The translations under genes and the position numbers were made by a program. The notes below the pieces were generated by a model, which saw only the letters and a program-made list of their open reading frames with translations, did not search any database and had not been told where the DNA came from. From Anaerolineales bacterium (lineage in GTDB: Bacteria > Chloroflexota > Anaerolineae > 4572-78 > J111), in NCBI GenBank assembly GCA_020634855.1, contig JACKAU010000022.1, positions 55,109-119,108 of the forward strand: a stretch of 64,000 nt of DNA, read 5' to 3'. This document shows positions 8,535 through 15,560 of the stretch, one piece after another. The stretch's first letter is position 1. The number at the start of each line of letters is the position of its first letter.

Positions 8535-10082
8535 ATGTATATTGGCGATTATCTTGGCAGACGAAATATTTACAGCCCCAACGCTCCGGCTATTTTGGAC
8601 ACCGGCAAAACCCCTGAATTACGTCTGACTTATGCGGACATGAATATCCGGGCCAAAAAATTGGCGAACTGGCTCAAAACCGAGGCCGGCGTTCAAAAAG
8701 GCGACCGGGTGGCGATTTTGGCCCAGGACAGCGTGGAACACCTCGATCTGTTTTTTGCGTGCGGCAAATTAGGAGCGATGCACACCGGCTTCAACTGGCG
8801 GCTCCATTGGCGCGAGCTGCTGGGGTTGATTCACAACGTCACCCCCACTGTGCTCATTTATGATGAAGCCTTTCGGGCCAGCGTCGAGGAGTTGGCTAAA
8901 GCCGAAAGCTCAATCAAAAAGTGGATTCACATCGACGGCGACGGCATCGACGGCAGCATTCATTTTAATCAGGTGCTCGAAATTGCCCCCGACACCGACA
9001 TTACTTGCGAAACCTTGGAAGGGGAAGATATCGCCGCCCTGCTGTTTACCGGCGGCACCACCGGCTTGCCCAAAGGGGCCAAAATCAGTCACCGCCAGGT
9101 AGCCTGGAACGGTTATAACACCGTGATTCACGATTTGGGTCACGGCGACACCTACCTTAATGTCTTTCCCATGTTTCATGCCGGCGGTTTATTTGCCTAC
9201 ACCCTGGCTCAAGCCATCTTTGGCGGCTTGACCATCCTCATGAAACGGTTCGATCCCGAAAAGGTGCTGACCTTGATCGAGCGTGAAAAAGCCACCATCT
9301 TTGCCGCTGTACCGGCCATGTACCAGATGCTCACTCAGGCTCCCAATTGGGCCGAGGCCGACCTCAGTTCGCTGCGGTTTTGTACCAGCGGCGGCGCGCC
9401 GCTGCCGGTGCCTCTGGTGCAACAATACACGCGGGAAAAAGGCGTTCGCTTCAAGCAGGGCTTCGGCATGACCGAGTTTGGGCCGGGCCTGTTTGCCTTG
9501 TCGCCGGACGACGCCATTCGTAAGGCCGGCAGCATCGGCCGCCCCAACTTTTTCGTCGATGCCCGCATCGTCGATCCGGCCACCAACGAGCCGCTTGATC
9601 CCAATCAGGTCGGGGAACTGGTGCTCAAAGGCCCCAGCATTTCCTCCGGCTACTTTAACGACGCCGAAGCCTGGGTCGAGGTCATCGACGAGGACGGCTG
9701 GTTCCACACCGGCGATCTGGCCAAACACGATGAGGAGTGGTACTTCTACATCGTCGATCGCCTCAAAGACATGTTCATCTCCGGCGGCGAAAACGTCTAC
9801 CCGGCCGAGATCGAGGCGGTGTTGTATCGCCATCCGGCCGTTTTGCAATGCGCCGTTGTAGGCATCCCTGATGCCAAATGGGGGGAAGTGGGCCTGGCCT
9901 GTGTGGTCCTCAAGCAGGGCCAAACCGCCACCGAAGCGGAGTTACTGGGCCATTTGCAGGAAAATTTAGCCCGCTACAAAGTCCCCAGGTCGATTGCCCT
10001 GATGGACGCCCTGCCCATTTCTGCCGCCGGTAAAACGCTGCGGCGTGAACTGCGTGATCAGTTTGTAGACGAGTCATCATAA
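8535..10082 (+). CDS. AMP-dependent acyl-CoA synthetase/ligase
   Basis: 515 residues with the full ANL set: LLFTGGTTGLPKGAK (about 170-184), QGFGMTEFGPG (A5), HTGDLAKHDEEWYFYIVDRLKDMFISGGENVYP region (hinge, about 390-420), and SAAGKTLRREL with the catalytic Lys near residue 499. It forms acyl-CoA from a carboxylate, ATP and CoA; fatty acid is the likely but unproven substrate. It follows the 75-aa gene with a 3-bp gap and precedes PHA genes, so it may feed acyl-CoA to PHA synthesis or to beta-oxidation. Confidence 0.92.
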   Translation: MYIGDYLGRRNIYSPNAPAILDTGKTPELRLTYADMNIRAKKLANWLKTEAGVQKGDRVAILAQDSVEHLDLFFACGKLGAMHTGFNWRLHWRELLGLIHNVTPTVLIYDEAFRASVEELAKAESSIKKWIHIDGDGIDGSIHFNQVLEIAPDTDITCETLEGEDIAALLFTGGTTGLPKGAKISHRQVAWNGYNTVIHDLGHGDTYLNVFPMFHAGGLFAYTLAQAIFGGLTILMKRFDPEKVLTLIEREKATIFAAVPAMYQMLTQAPNWAEADLSSLRFCTSGGAPLPVPLVQQYTREKGVRFKQGFGMTEFGPGLFALSPDDAIRKAGSIGRPNFFVDARIVDPATNEPLDPNQVGELVLKGPSISSGYFNDAEAWVEVIDEDGWFHTGDLAKHDEEWYFYIVDRLKDMFISGGENVYPAEIEAVLYRHPAVLQCAVVGIPDAKWGEVGLACVVLKQGQTATEAELLGHLQENLARYKVPRSIALMDALPISAAGKTLRRELRDQFVDESS

Positions 10083-10132
10083 CATTGTCATAGGAATGAA
10101 AAAAGACTTCCTCATTTTGGCGAACAGTCACA

Positions 10133-10187
10133 GTAATTGGTAAATGGTAATTAGAGCTTGAATTACCATTTACTATTTACCAATTAC
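10133..10187. repeat. Intergenic inverted repeat
   Basis: Arms GTAATTGGTAAATGGTAATT (10133-10152) and AATTACCATTTACTATTTACC... (10161-10187) form a near-perfect hairpin with an 8-nt loop between the ligase and the next hydrolase. It lacks a T-run, so it is more likely a dispersed repeat than a terminator. Confidence 0.75.
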
Positions 10188-10248
10188 CCGAACTTAAATG
10201 CGGAAGTTATTCAAATCTCGATGATCTAGGATCAAATAGAGTCAAGCA

Positions 10249-11319
10249 ATGAATAACGAACCTTTATTAACGGGAACAACCTCAAACCTGATCACCACCC
10301 CCCGTCTGAAAACCCACCTACTCACCGGCGGGACCGACAGCGGTATCCCGGTGATCTTTATCCACGGCAATATCGTCTCGGCCCGCTTTTGGGAAGAAAC
10401 CATGCTGGCCCTGCCGCCCAAGTTTCGCGCCATCGCGCCCGATATGCGCGGCTTCGGCCAATCCGAAGGCCAGCCTGTTGACGCCACTCGCGGCCTGCGC
10501 GATTTCTCCGACGACTTGCATAGTCTGGTTGAAGCGCTCGGCCTGGCGGGCAATAGTCACCCGCTTCATCTGGTCGGCTGGTCGATGGGCGGCGGCATTG
10601 TGATGCAGTATGCGATCGACCACCCAGCGCTGGTGGCGTCGTTGGTACTGATCGATCCGATCTCGCCGTATGGGTTCAACGGCACTAAAGACGCTGCCGG
10701 CACGCCTTGCTGGCCTGACTACGCCGGTTCGGGTGCGGGCGGGGTTAATCCCGAATTTCTCAAGCGAATGGCCGCCGGCGACCGCACGGCCGACACCGAC
10801 TTTTCGCCCCGCCGCGTTCTTAGAGACCACCTGTTCAAACCCACTTTTCGCGCCTCATCCGAGCGAGAAGAAATCTATGTCTCTAGCATGCTCAGCACCA
10901 AAGTCGGCGAGGCCAACTATCCCGGCGACGTGGCGGCGTCACCCAATTGGCCGGGCATCGCGCCCGGTACCCAAGGTGTGGTCAATGCGATGTCGCCTAA
11001 ATACCTGGACCTGAGCGGCTTCGCGGCCATCAGGCCCCAGCCGGACGTCCTCTGGCTGCGCGGCGAGAGCGATATCATCGTCTCTGACACATCAGCCTAT
11101 GACTTTGGCTATCTCGGCCAACTCGGCCTCATTCCCGGCTGGCCCGGCGCGGACGTCTACCCGCCCCAGCCTATGGTGGCCCAAACCCGCGCTGTTTTCG
11201 AAACCTACCAGGCCAACGGCGGCTCCTATCGCGAGGAAGTCATCGCCAACGCCGGCCACTCGCCCCTCGTGGAGCAGCCCGAAGTTGTGCAAAAACTAAT
11301 CATCGAATTTCTTAAGTAG
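10249..11319 (+). CDS. Alpha/beta hydrolase, long variant
   Basis: 356 residues, longer than the usual 270-300. The fold is shown by FIHGNIVSARFW, APDMRGFGQSEG, the nucleophile elbow GWSMGGG, and C-terminal NAGHSPLVEQP with the catalytic His. The extra length lies between the elbow and the acid residue (about 140-300) and is probably a large lid domain with many Pro and Gly. The start ATG has only a weak ribosome site. It lies between an acyl-CoA ligase and phaE/phaC, so a role in acyl ester or PHA oligomer turnover is possible; this is inference from position. Confidence 0.87.
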   Translation: MNNEPLLTGTTSNLITTPRLKTHLLTGGTDSGIPVIFIHGNIVSARFWEETMLALPPKFRAIAPDMRGFGQSEGQPVDATRGLRDFSDDLHSLVEALGLAGNSHPLHLVGWSMGGGIVMQYAIDHPALVASLVLIDPISPYGFNGTKDAAGTPCWPDYAGSGAGGVNPEFLKRMAAGDRTADTDFSPRRVLRDHLFKPTFRASSEREEIYVSSMLSTKVGEANYPGDVAASPNWPGIAPGTQGVVNAMSPKYLDLSGFAAIRPQPDVLWLRGESDIIVSDTSAYDFGYLGQLGLIPGWPGADVYPPQPMVAQTRAVFETYQANGGSYREEVIANAGHSPLVEQPEVVQKLIIEFLK

Positions 11320-11354
11320 AGTTTGTAGAGTTTATAGAGTTTGTGGAGTTGGTG

Positions 11355-11416
11355 CTGGAGCGACAAAGCTTGCTTTGTCATTCAAGGTAAGGTCAAAGTT
11401 TACTTTGACGCTCCAG
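11355..11416. repeat. Three-stem palindromic repeat, copy 1
   Basis: Outer arms CTGGAGCG/CGCTCCAG enclose two hairpins, ACAAAGC-TT-GCTTTGT and TCAAAGT-TT-ACTTTGA, giving a predicted three-way junction. A second copy is at 13054-13111. Copies flank phaE and phaC. It may be a REP-like element or an mRNA processing or stabilising structure. Confidence 0.88.
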
Positions 11417-11441
11417 ACCTTTACTTTCAGAGGAGTAACAA

Positions 11442-11801
11442 TTGTCCGATAAAACACAAGATCAACCTAAATTCGATCCGCTGGCGATGTGGAAAGAGTG
11501 GCAGACCGCCAGCCTGAACGCCTGGGCCAAATCCATGTCCGAGACGGTGGCCAGCGAAGATTTCGCCCAATCGATGGGCCAATCGCTCACTAACTATCTG
11601 GAAACATCCGCCCCCGTCCGCGAGCAGGTGGAAAAAGCGATGGAGCAGTACCTGCAACAAATGAACATGCCCACTCGCCAGGAAGTCGTCAGCATCGCCG
11701 AACGCCTGACCAACATGGAAATGCGTATCGACGACCTCGACGCCAAGGTGGATCAAATTTTAGAAAAGCTGGAAAAGATAATAACGAAGAAGGAATTATG
11801 A
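11442..11801 (+). CDS. phaE: PhaE-like subunit of class III PHA synthase
   Basis: 119 residues starting from TTG at 11442, supported by AGGAG 5 bp upstream; no ATG is available in frame at the right place. The N-terminal half has amphipathic helices rich in Trp and Ala (FDPLAMWKEWQTASLNAWAKSM) like PHA-granule proteins. The C-terminal half contains NMPTRQEVVSIAERL followed by a heptad coiled coil, as in the C-terminus of PhaE. It is much shorter than classical PhaE (about 350 residues), so it could also be called a phasin-like PHA-synthase partner. It sits directly before phaC, which supports the subunit role. Confidence 0.75.
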   Translation: MSDKTQDQPKFDPLAMWKEWQTASLNAWAKSMSETVASEDFAQSMGQSLTNYLETSAPVREQVEKAMEQYLQQMNMPTRQEVVSIAERLTNMEMRIDDLDAKVDQILEKLEKIITKKEL

Positions 11802-11889
11802 ATTAGGAATTATGAATTAGGAATTAGGAACGTAAAGGAATATTCTTCCTAACGCATTCATAATTCATCCCTCATAATTCATAATTCCC
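11796..11889. repeat. Short AT-rich tandem and inverted repeat
   Basis: Repeated units of GAATTATGAATTAG run from about 11796 to 11829, and complementary ATAATTCAT units run to 11889, so the phaE-phaC gap can fold into a long AU-rich hairpin. The phaC ribosome site GGAGG starts just beyond the structure, so folding could influence translation. Confidence 0.65.
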
Positions 11890-11902
11890 CACGGAGGTTT
11901 CT

Positions 11903-13045
11903 ATGCCAAAACCACCCCCCTTCCCCACCATGCCGCCGCCCCCGCCGGCCGAGTCGCGTCCGGTCGATGTGGCGCAGGCTTTGACTGATGCGTTGTACGC
12001 GGCCATTGACCGCAACGTACAAAGCGCCCGGATTATCGCCGAGGCGGCGGCTGTGCCGGTTGGCCCGACGCCACGTGAGGTGGTGTGGGCGCTCAACAAA
12101 ACCAAATTGTATCGCTACCGGCCCACCCGGCCGGTCGATCCGGCGCAAAAAAAGCGCGTCCCGCTGCTGCTGGTTTACGCGCTGATCAATAAGCCCTACA
12201 TCTTCGATTTGCGACCCGGCAGCAGTTTCATCGAATATATGGTCAACGAAGGCTTCGATGTCTTCCTGCTCGACTGGGGGACGCCCGGCTTGGAGGATAA
12301 AAACACCACCTTCGATGACTACGCTACCGAATATTTACCTCGGGCGGTACGCAAGATGCTGAAAGTGGCCGAAGCGGAGGAGTTCAGTATGCTGGGCTAC
12401 TGCATTGGCGCGGCGCTGGCAGTGCTGTATGCCGCGCTCTACCCGCAAGCGCCGCTGCGCAACTTGATGCTGCTGACCGCGCCGCTCGACTTTTCCCGAA
12501 CCGACGGCAGCCTCTTTAGCACTTGGCTCGACCCGCGCTTCTTTGACGTCGATCGCATGGTCAATTCGCTGGACAACATTCCGCCGGAGATCATCGAGTT
12601 TGGGGCCAAGCTGCTCAAGCCGGTGGAAAACTTCATCGGCTCTTACACCACCCTCTACTGGGACTTCGCCGACGATCCGGAATCGGTGGCCAACTGGCAG
12701 GCCATGCACAAATGGATTCACGATGGCGTGCCCGTCAGCGGGGCCGCCTTCCGCCAGTGGGTTAAGGAGTATATCCGGGCCAACGAGCTGATCAGAAGCG
12801 AACATTTCGTCAAAGGGCAACGCGCCGATCTGGCCAACATCCAGGCCAACTTCTTGAATGTGGTCGCCAAGTACGATCACATCGTCCCGCCCCACCAATC
12901 GACCACGATCATGGATGTGGTTGGCAGCCCGGACAAAACGTTGGACATCATCCCCGCCGGCCACGTCGGCCTGATGGGCGGTCGCAACGCTCGCTACAAG
13001 CTCTGGCCCAAACTCGCCGCCTGGCTGGCCGAGCGGTCTAAATAA
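11903..13045 (+). CDS. phaC: Class III poly(3-hydroxyalkanoate) synthase catalytic subunit
   Basis: 380 residues, close to the roughly 355-aa class III PhaC. It polymerises 3-hydroxyacyl-CoA into PHA granules. The lipase-like box is GYCIGA with catalytic Cys167; the Asp is D325 in KYDHIVPP and the His is H354 in AGHVGLMGG. LLDWGTPG and LLVYALINKPYIFDLRPG are typical PhaC segments. The extreme N-terminus is Pro-rich (KPPPFPTMPPPPP), which is unusual and may be a linker. Start ATG follows CGGAGG. It is preceded by the phaE-like gene and followed by a repeat that also precedes phaE. Confidence 0.94.
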   Translation: MPKPPPFPTMPPPPPAESRPVDVAQALTDALYAAIDRNVQSARIIAEAAAVPVGPTPREVVWALNKTKLYRYRPTRPVDPAQKKRVPLLLVYALINKPYIFDLRPGSSFIEYMVNEGFDVFLLDWGTPGLEDKNTTFDDYATEYLPRAVRKMLKVAEAEEFSMLGYCIGAALAVLYAALYPQAPLRNLMLLTAPLDFSRTDGSLFSTWLDPRFFDVDRMVNSLDNIPPEIIEFGAKLLKPVENFIGSYTTLYWDFADDPESVANWQAMHKWIHDGVPVSGAAFRQWVKEYIRANELIRSEHFVKGQRADLANIQANFLNVVAKYDHIVPPHQSTTIMDVVGSPDKTLDIIPAGHVGLMGGRNARYKLWPKLAAWLAERSK

Positions 13046-13053
13046 CAAATGTA

Positions 13054-13111
13054 GGAGCGACAAAGCTGGCTTTGTCATATATGATTAGGTCAAAGTTTAC
13101 TTTGACGCTCC
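13054..13111. repeat. Three-stem palindromic repeat, copy 2
   Basis: Same architecture as 11355-11416: outer GGAGCG/CGCTCC, hairpins ACAAAGC-TG-GCTTTGT and TCAAAGT-TT-ACTTTGA. The two copies differ mainly in the linker between hairpins, and paired positions are kept, so structure appears to matter. Confidence 0.88.
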
Positions 13112-13158
13112 AGATTTTATCTTAAAGGGAATGTTACTGGTCACTCGGCTCGTCATCC

Positions 13159-13662
13159 GTGACCTCCACATCGACGGCGCCGTTGAGGGCAGTGGCGCCG
13201 CCGCCCGGCCACTATGTCCAGGTCAGCCAGATGATGATGCCCCAGGTCCCTACGGTGCTGGCCCAAGCGCCGCTAGCCGAGGTGGTCGAGCTACTGGTTA
13301 GCCACGCCCGACGGCGGGTGGTTGTGGTTGACGCCGACCGGCGCGTGGTAGGAATCATCACCGATGGGGATTTGATTAAACGGGTTAACGAATCCGAACG
13401 GAGCGGTATTGTGCAACTGTTGACCCGCCGCTTACCCCTGGGGCAATCGGATAAAGTTCACCTGAGCCAGCATACGGCGGCTGAGGTGATGACCAGCCCG
13501 GTGATTACCGTTAGGCCCGATACCTCGCTGCTGGAAGCATTGCGGCTGTTACTATCCCACCACATCAAACGGCTGCCGGTAGTGGATGCTGAAGGCCGAT
13601 TGGTTGGACTGGTGGGCCGGGGTGGGGTGTTGCAAATTCTGAACCGGGAACTGGAAGGCTAG
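13159..13662 (+). CDS. Tandem CBS-domain protein
   Basis: 167 residues with two CBS motifs. The first runs about 25-80 (TVLAQAPLAEVVELLVSHARRRVVVVDADRRVVGIITDGDLI) and the second about 108-163 (VMTSPVITVRPDTSLLEALRLL, RLPVVDAEGRLVGLVGRGGVLQIL). Such pairs bind adenine nucleotides and regulate partners. The start is uncertain: GTG at 13159 is the only start after the in-frame stop at 13123, but its ribosome site is poor. AAAGGGA sits directly upstream of an ATG at 13131 in another frame, so a small frameshift near the 5' end is possible. It follows phaC and ends in a strong shared terminator. Confidence 0.85.
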   Translation: MTSTSTAPLRAVAPPPGHYVQVSQMMMPQVPTVLAQAPLAEVVELLVSHARRRVVVVDADRRVVGIITDGDLIKRVNESERSGIVQLLTRRLPLGQSDKVHLSQHTAAEVMTSPVITVRPDTSLLEALRLLLSHHIKRLPVVDAEGRLVGLVGRGGVLQILNRELEG

Positions 13663-13742
13663 CGGCGTTGCGTAATTGGTGACGGGTAAATGCTAAAGGT
13701 TTAGTCTCAACCCGACCGACGACCATTCTGAACGAACGAATC

Positions 13743-13777
13743 AAAAAACCGTTCTCCAGACCGAGAACGGTTTTTTT
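13743..13777. terminator. Bidirectional terminator
   Basis: A long stem, AAAAAACCGTTCTC with GAGAACGGTTTTTTT, and a 6-nt loop. A-run and T-run on opposite sides serve both the CBS gene (+) and the phasin-like gene (-). Confidence 0.93.
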
Positions 13778-13840
13778 GTTGTTGTGGCTTGATTAGGCTT
13801 ATAATGTCCCTTGACCCGGCGGTTTCTGGGTTAATCCGGC

Positions 13841-14212
13841 TCAATTAACGCCAACCAGCGGTAGTCCCTTCACGTCAATTTGTCGGAGCAGATTAAACCA
13901 GTTGTCCACGGCGGTTTGCTGCGTTTTGGCGACTTCGGCCGTCATATCTTCCATTTGTTTGACCAGATCAAGGGCGGCTGCCGGCACGTTGTTGACTGCC
14001 GCTACTTCATCGAACAAGATCCGGGTTCCAGCGATTTCCACATCCAGATTGCCCTGGATGGCGGCTTGATAAGCCTCAATGGACTTATCCCAGAGCAGAG
14101 CCGCATCGAACTGCTTAAGTCCCTGGATAGACTCAAACAAACCTTGACCGATCTTGACTTGCCCATCGATCCATTGTTGACCAACTTCTACATATTGATT
14201 AACCGCGTTCAT
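13841..14212 (-). CDS. Phasin-like protein
   Basis: 123 residues, almost entirely predicted helix, no Cys, no membrane segment. The pattern (NQYVEVGQQWIDGQVKIGQGLFESIQGLKQFD ... EDMTAEVAKTQQTAVDNWFNLLRQ) matches small helical proteins that coat PHA granules. The start ATG follows AGGAGA. It lies across the terminator from the PHA operon and divergent from the AI-2E gene. The shared upstream region holds an 11-bp repeat array that could control it. The phasin call rests on composition and context, not on a diagnostic motif. Confidence 0.65.
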   Translation of the reverse strand: MNAVNQYVEVGQQWIDGQVKIGQGLFESIQGLKQFDAALLWDKSIEAYQAAIQGNLDVEIAGTRILFDEVAAVNNVPAAALDLVKQMEDMTAEVAKTQQTAVDNWFNLLRQIDVKGLPLVGVN

Positions 14213-14276
14213 TGTTTTTTTCTCCTGTGTTTTTTTGATAAATAGTTTGTAAAGATGGTTCTAATATACACGATAC

Positions 14277-14331
14277 AAGTTGCAGTTCAGTTGCATGTCA
14301 GTTGCATTTCAGTTACAGTCAAGTTACAATC
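14277..14331. promoter_or_regulatory. Five 11-bp direct repeats, probable OmpR/PhoB-type operator
   Basis: Five consecutive units: AAGTTGCAGTT, CAGTTGCATGT, CAGTTGCATTT, CAGTTACAGTC, AAGTTACAATC. The core AGTTRCA recurs every 11 bp, one helical turn. This phasing is typical of sites bound by OmpR/PhoB-family response regulators. It lies between the divergent phasin-like gene (start 14212) and AI-2E gene (start 14399). Confidence 0.75.
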
Positions 14332-14398
14332 CTCAACCTGACCTGTCAATTGCCAGTGGTGGTCGGAGCAAAGTTACATACATTAGGGGGTTTAACGG

Positions 14399-15481
14399 AT
14401 GAACCATGTTTTTGCTCAGTCTCAAGTCGCGCGGTTTATGCTCATTGCTATCGGCGCTATAGCCATTGTAGCGGCCATGCGAGCTATCTCGCCGATCTTG
14501 AATCCTGTCTTTATCGCTGTTTTGTTTGTCGTGCTGTTTGACGTCCCCAGGTCGTGGTTGATCAAACGCGGGATGTCTCAGGGCGGCGCCTTGGCGGTCA
14601 CCATTGTGGGCGCTATACTCCTGACGCTCCTTTTCCTCATTATTATGGGACGCACCTTTCTCAATCTCACCGCCAGCTTGCCGGAATACCAGCAGCAACT
14701 TCAGATTCAGTTGGCCAAACTGGGGGCGATGCTTCAGCAATATGGCGTCAAGGAGGGGACGTTCCGGCAATTAGCCGCGTCAAACGAGACCAACCCGCTC
14801 AGTCTGGTTACATATGTGCTTAGTGGTGTCCTCAGCTTGCTGTCTAGCGGCGTGTTGATTCTGGTCTATATCGTCTTCTTGTTAATCGAGGTCAGCGGCT
14901 TTCCGGCCAAGCTGAACCAGGCTTTTAACCCCAGTGAGCCAGCCCATCAATACATTAGTACCGTTAGCGCCAATCTTCGCAGCTTTTTGGTGGCCCAAAC
15001 CCAGGTTAGCTTGGTCACGGGGGTAGGGGTGACCGTCGCCCTTTGGGTTTTGGGTATCCCATTTGCGCTGTTGTGGGGATTTGTCGCCTTTTTAATGAAC
15101 TTTATCCCCTACATCGGCTCGATTCTGGCGGCAGTTCCGGCGGTTATCGTCGCCTTCATCCAATATGGCCCTTCGATGACGGTTCTCTGGGTGATCCTGG
15201 CGTTTCTGGCGGTCAATATCATTGTTAACTACACCATCTATCCCCGCGTGATGTCGCAAGGGGTTGATCTGTCTATGTTCGTGGTGTTGGCGGCCATGGT
15301 CTTTTGGGGCTGGGTGCTGGGACCGATTGGGTTAATCCTGTCCGTGCCGATTACGGCGGTGATCAAAATATCCCTGGACAGCTATCCGGGGTCCCGTTGG
15401 TTAGCGGTGATGTTGGGATCGGGGCCAAAGGCGGAACCTCAACCTGAGGGAACCTCACCCGCAATCGTTAAGCCGGGGTAG
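14399..15481 (+). CDS. AI-2E family transporter (membrane protein)
   Basis: 360 residues. Hydrophobic segments include two near the N-terminus (FMLIAIGAIAIVAAM, FIAVLFVVLF), one at LAVTIVGAILLTLLFLIIM, a central pair, and a C-terminal cluster (FALLWGFVAFLMNFIPYIGSI, VIVAFIQYG, VVLAAMVFWGWVLGPIGLIL). The NFIPYIGS and GPIGLILSVPITA patterns are typical of the family, formerly PF01594. Family members are proposed exporters or antiporters; substrate is unknown. The start has AGGGGG upstream. The array at 14277-14331 lies 68 bp before the start. Confidence 0.88.
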   Translation: MNHVFAQSQVARFMLIAIGAIAIVAAMRAISPILNPVFIAVLFVVLFDVPRSWLIKRGMSQGGALAVTIVGAILLTLLFLIIMGRTFLNLTASLPEYQQQLQIQLAKLGAMLQQYGVKEGTFRQLAASNETNPLSLVTYVLSGVLSLLSSGVLILVYIVFLLIEVSGFPAKLNQAFNPSEPAHQYISTVSANLRSFLVAQTQVSLVTGVGVTVALWVLGIPFALLWGFVAFLMNFIPYIGSILAAVPAVIVAFIQYGPSMTVLWVILAFLAVNIIVNYTIYPRVMSQGVDLSMFVVLAAMVFWGWVLGPIGLILSVPITAVIKISLDSYPGSRWLAVMLGSGPKAEPQPEGTSPAIVKPG

Positions 15482-15560
15482 TGAAGCCCGAAACTTTACC
15501 TCTAGCCGATTAGGATTGACCTAATCTACTCTCCCCAAACAATGACAAAGGAGCATTGTG

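Noticed and set aside
9189..9923. 244-residue open frame antisense to the acyl-CoA ligase
   Set aside because: Shadow of a gene with full ligase motifs; no start signal.
11796..11889. Possible CRISPR-like repeats in the phaE-phaC gap
   Set aside because: Units are short, AT-rich, without unique spacers, and form a simple inverted repeat.
12335..13078. 247-residue open frame opposite phaC
   Set aside because: PhaC catalytic triad is present on the other strand; this is a high-GC shadow.
14277..14331. CRISPR or iteron-type replication origin
   Set aside because: Eleven-base units with no spacers and no replication gene nearby; position between divergent starts fits an operator better.
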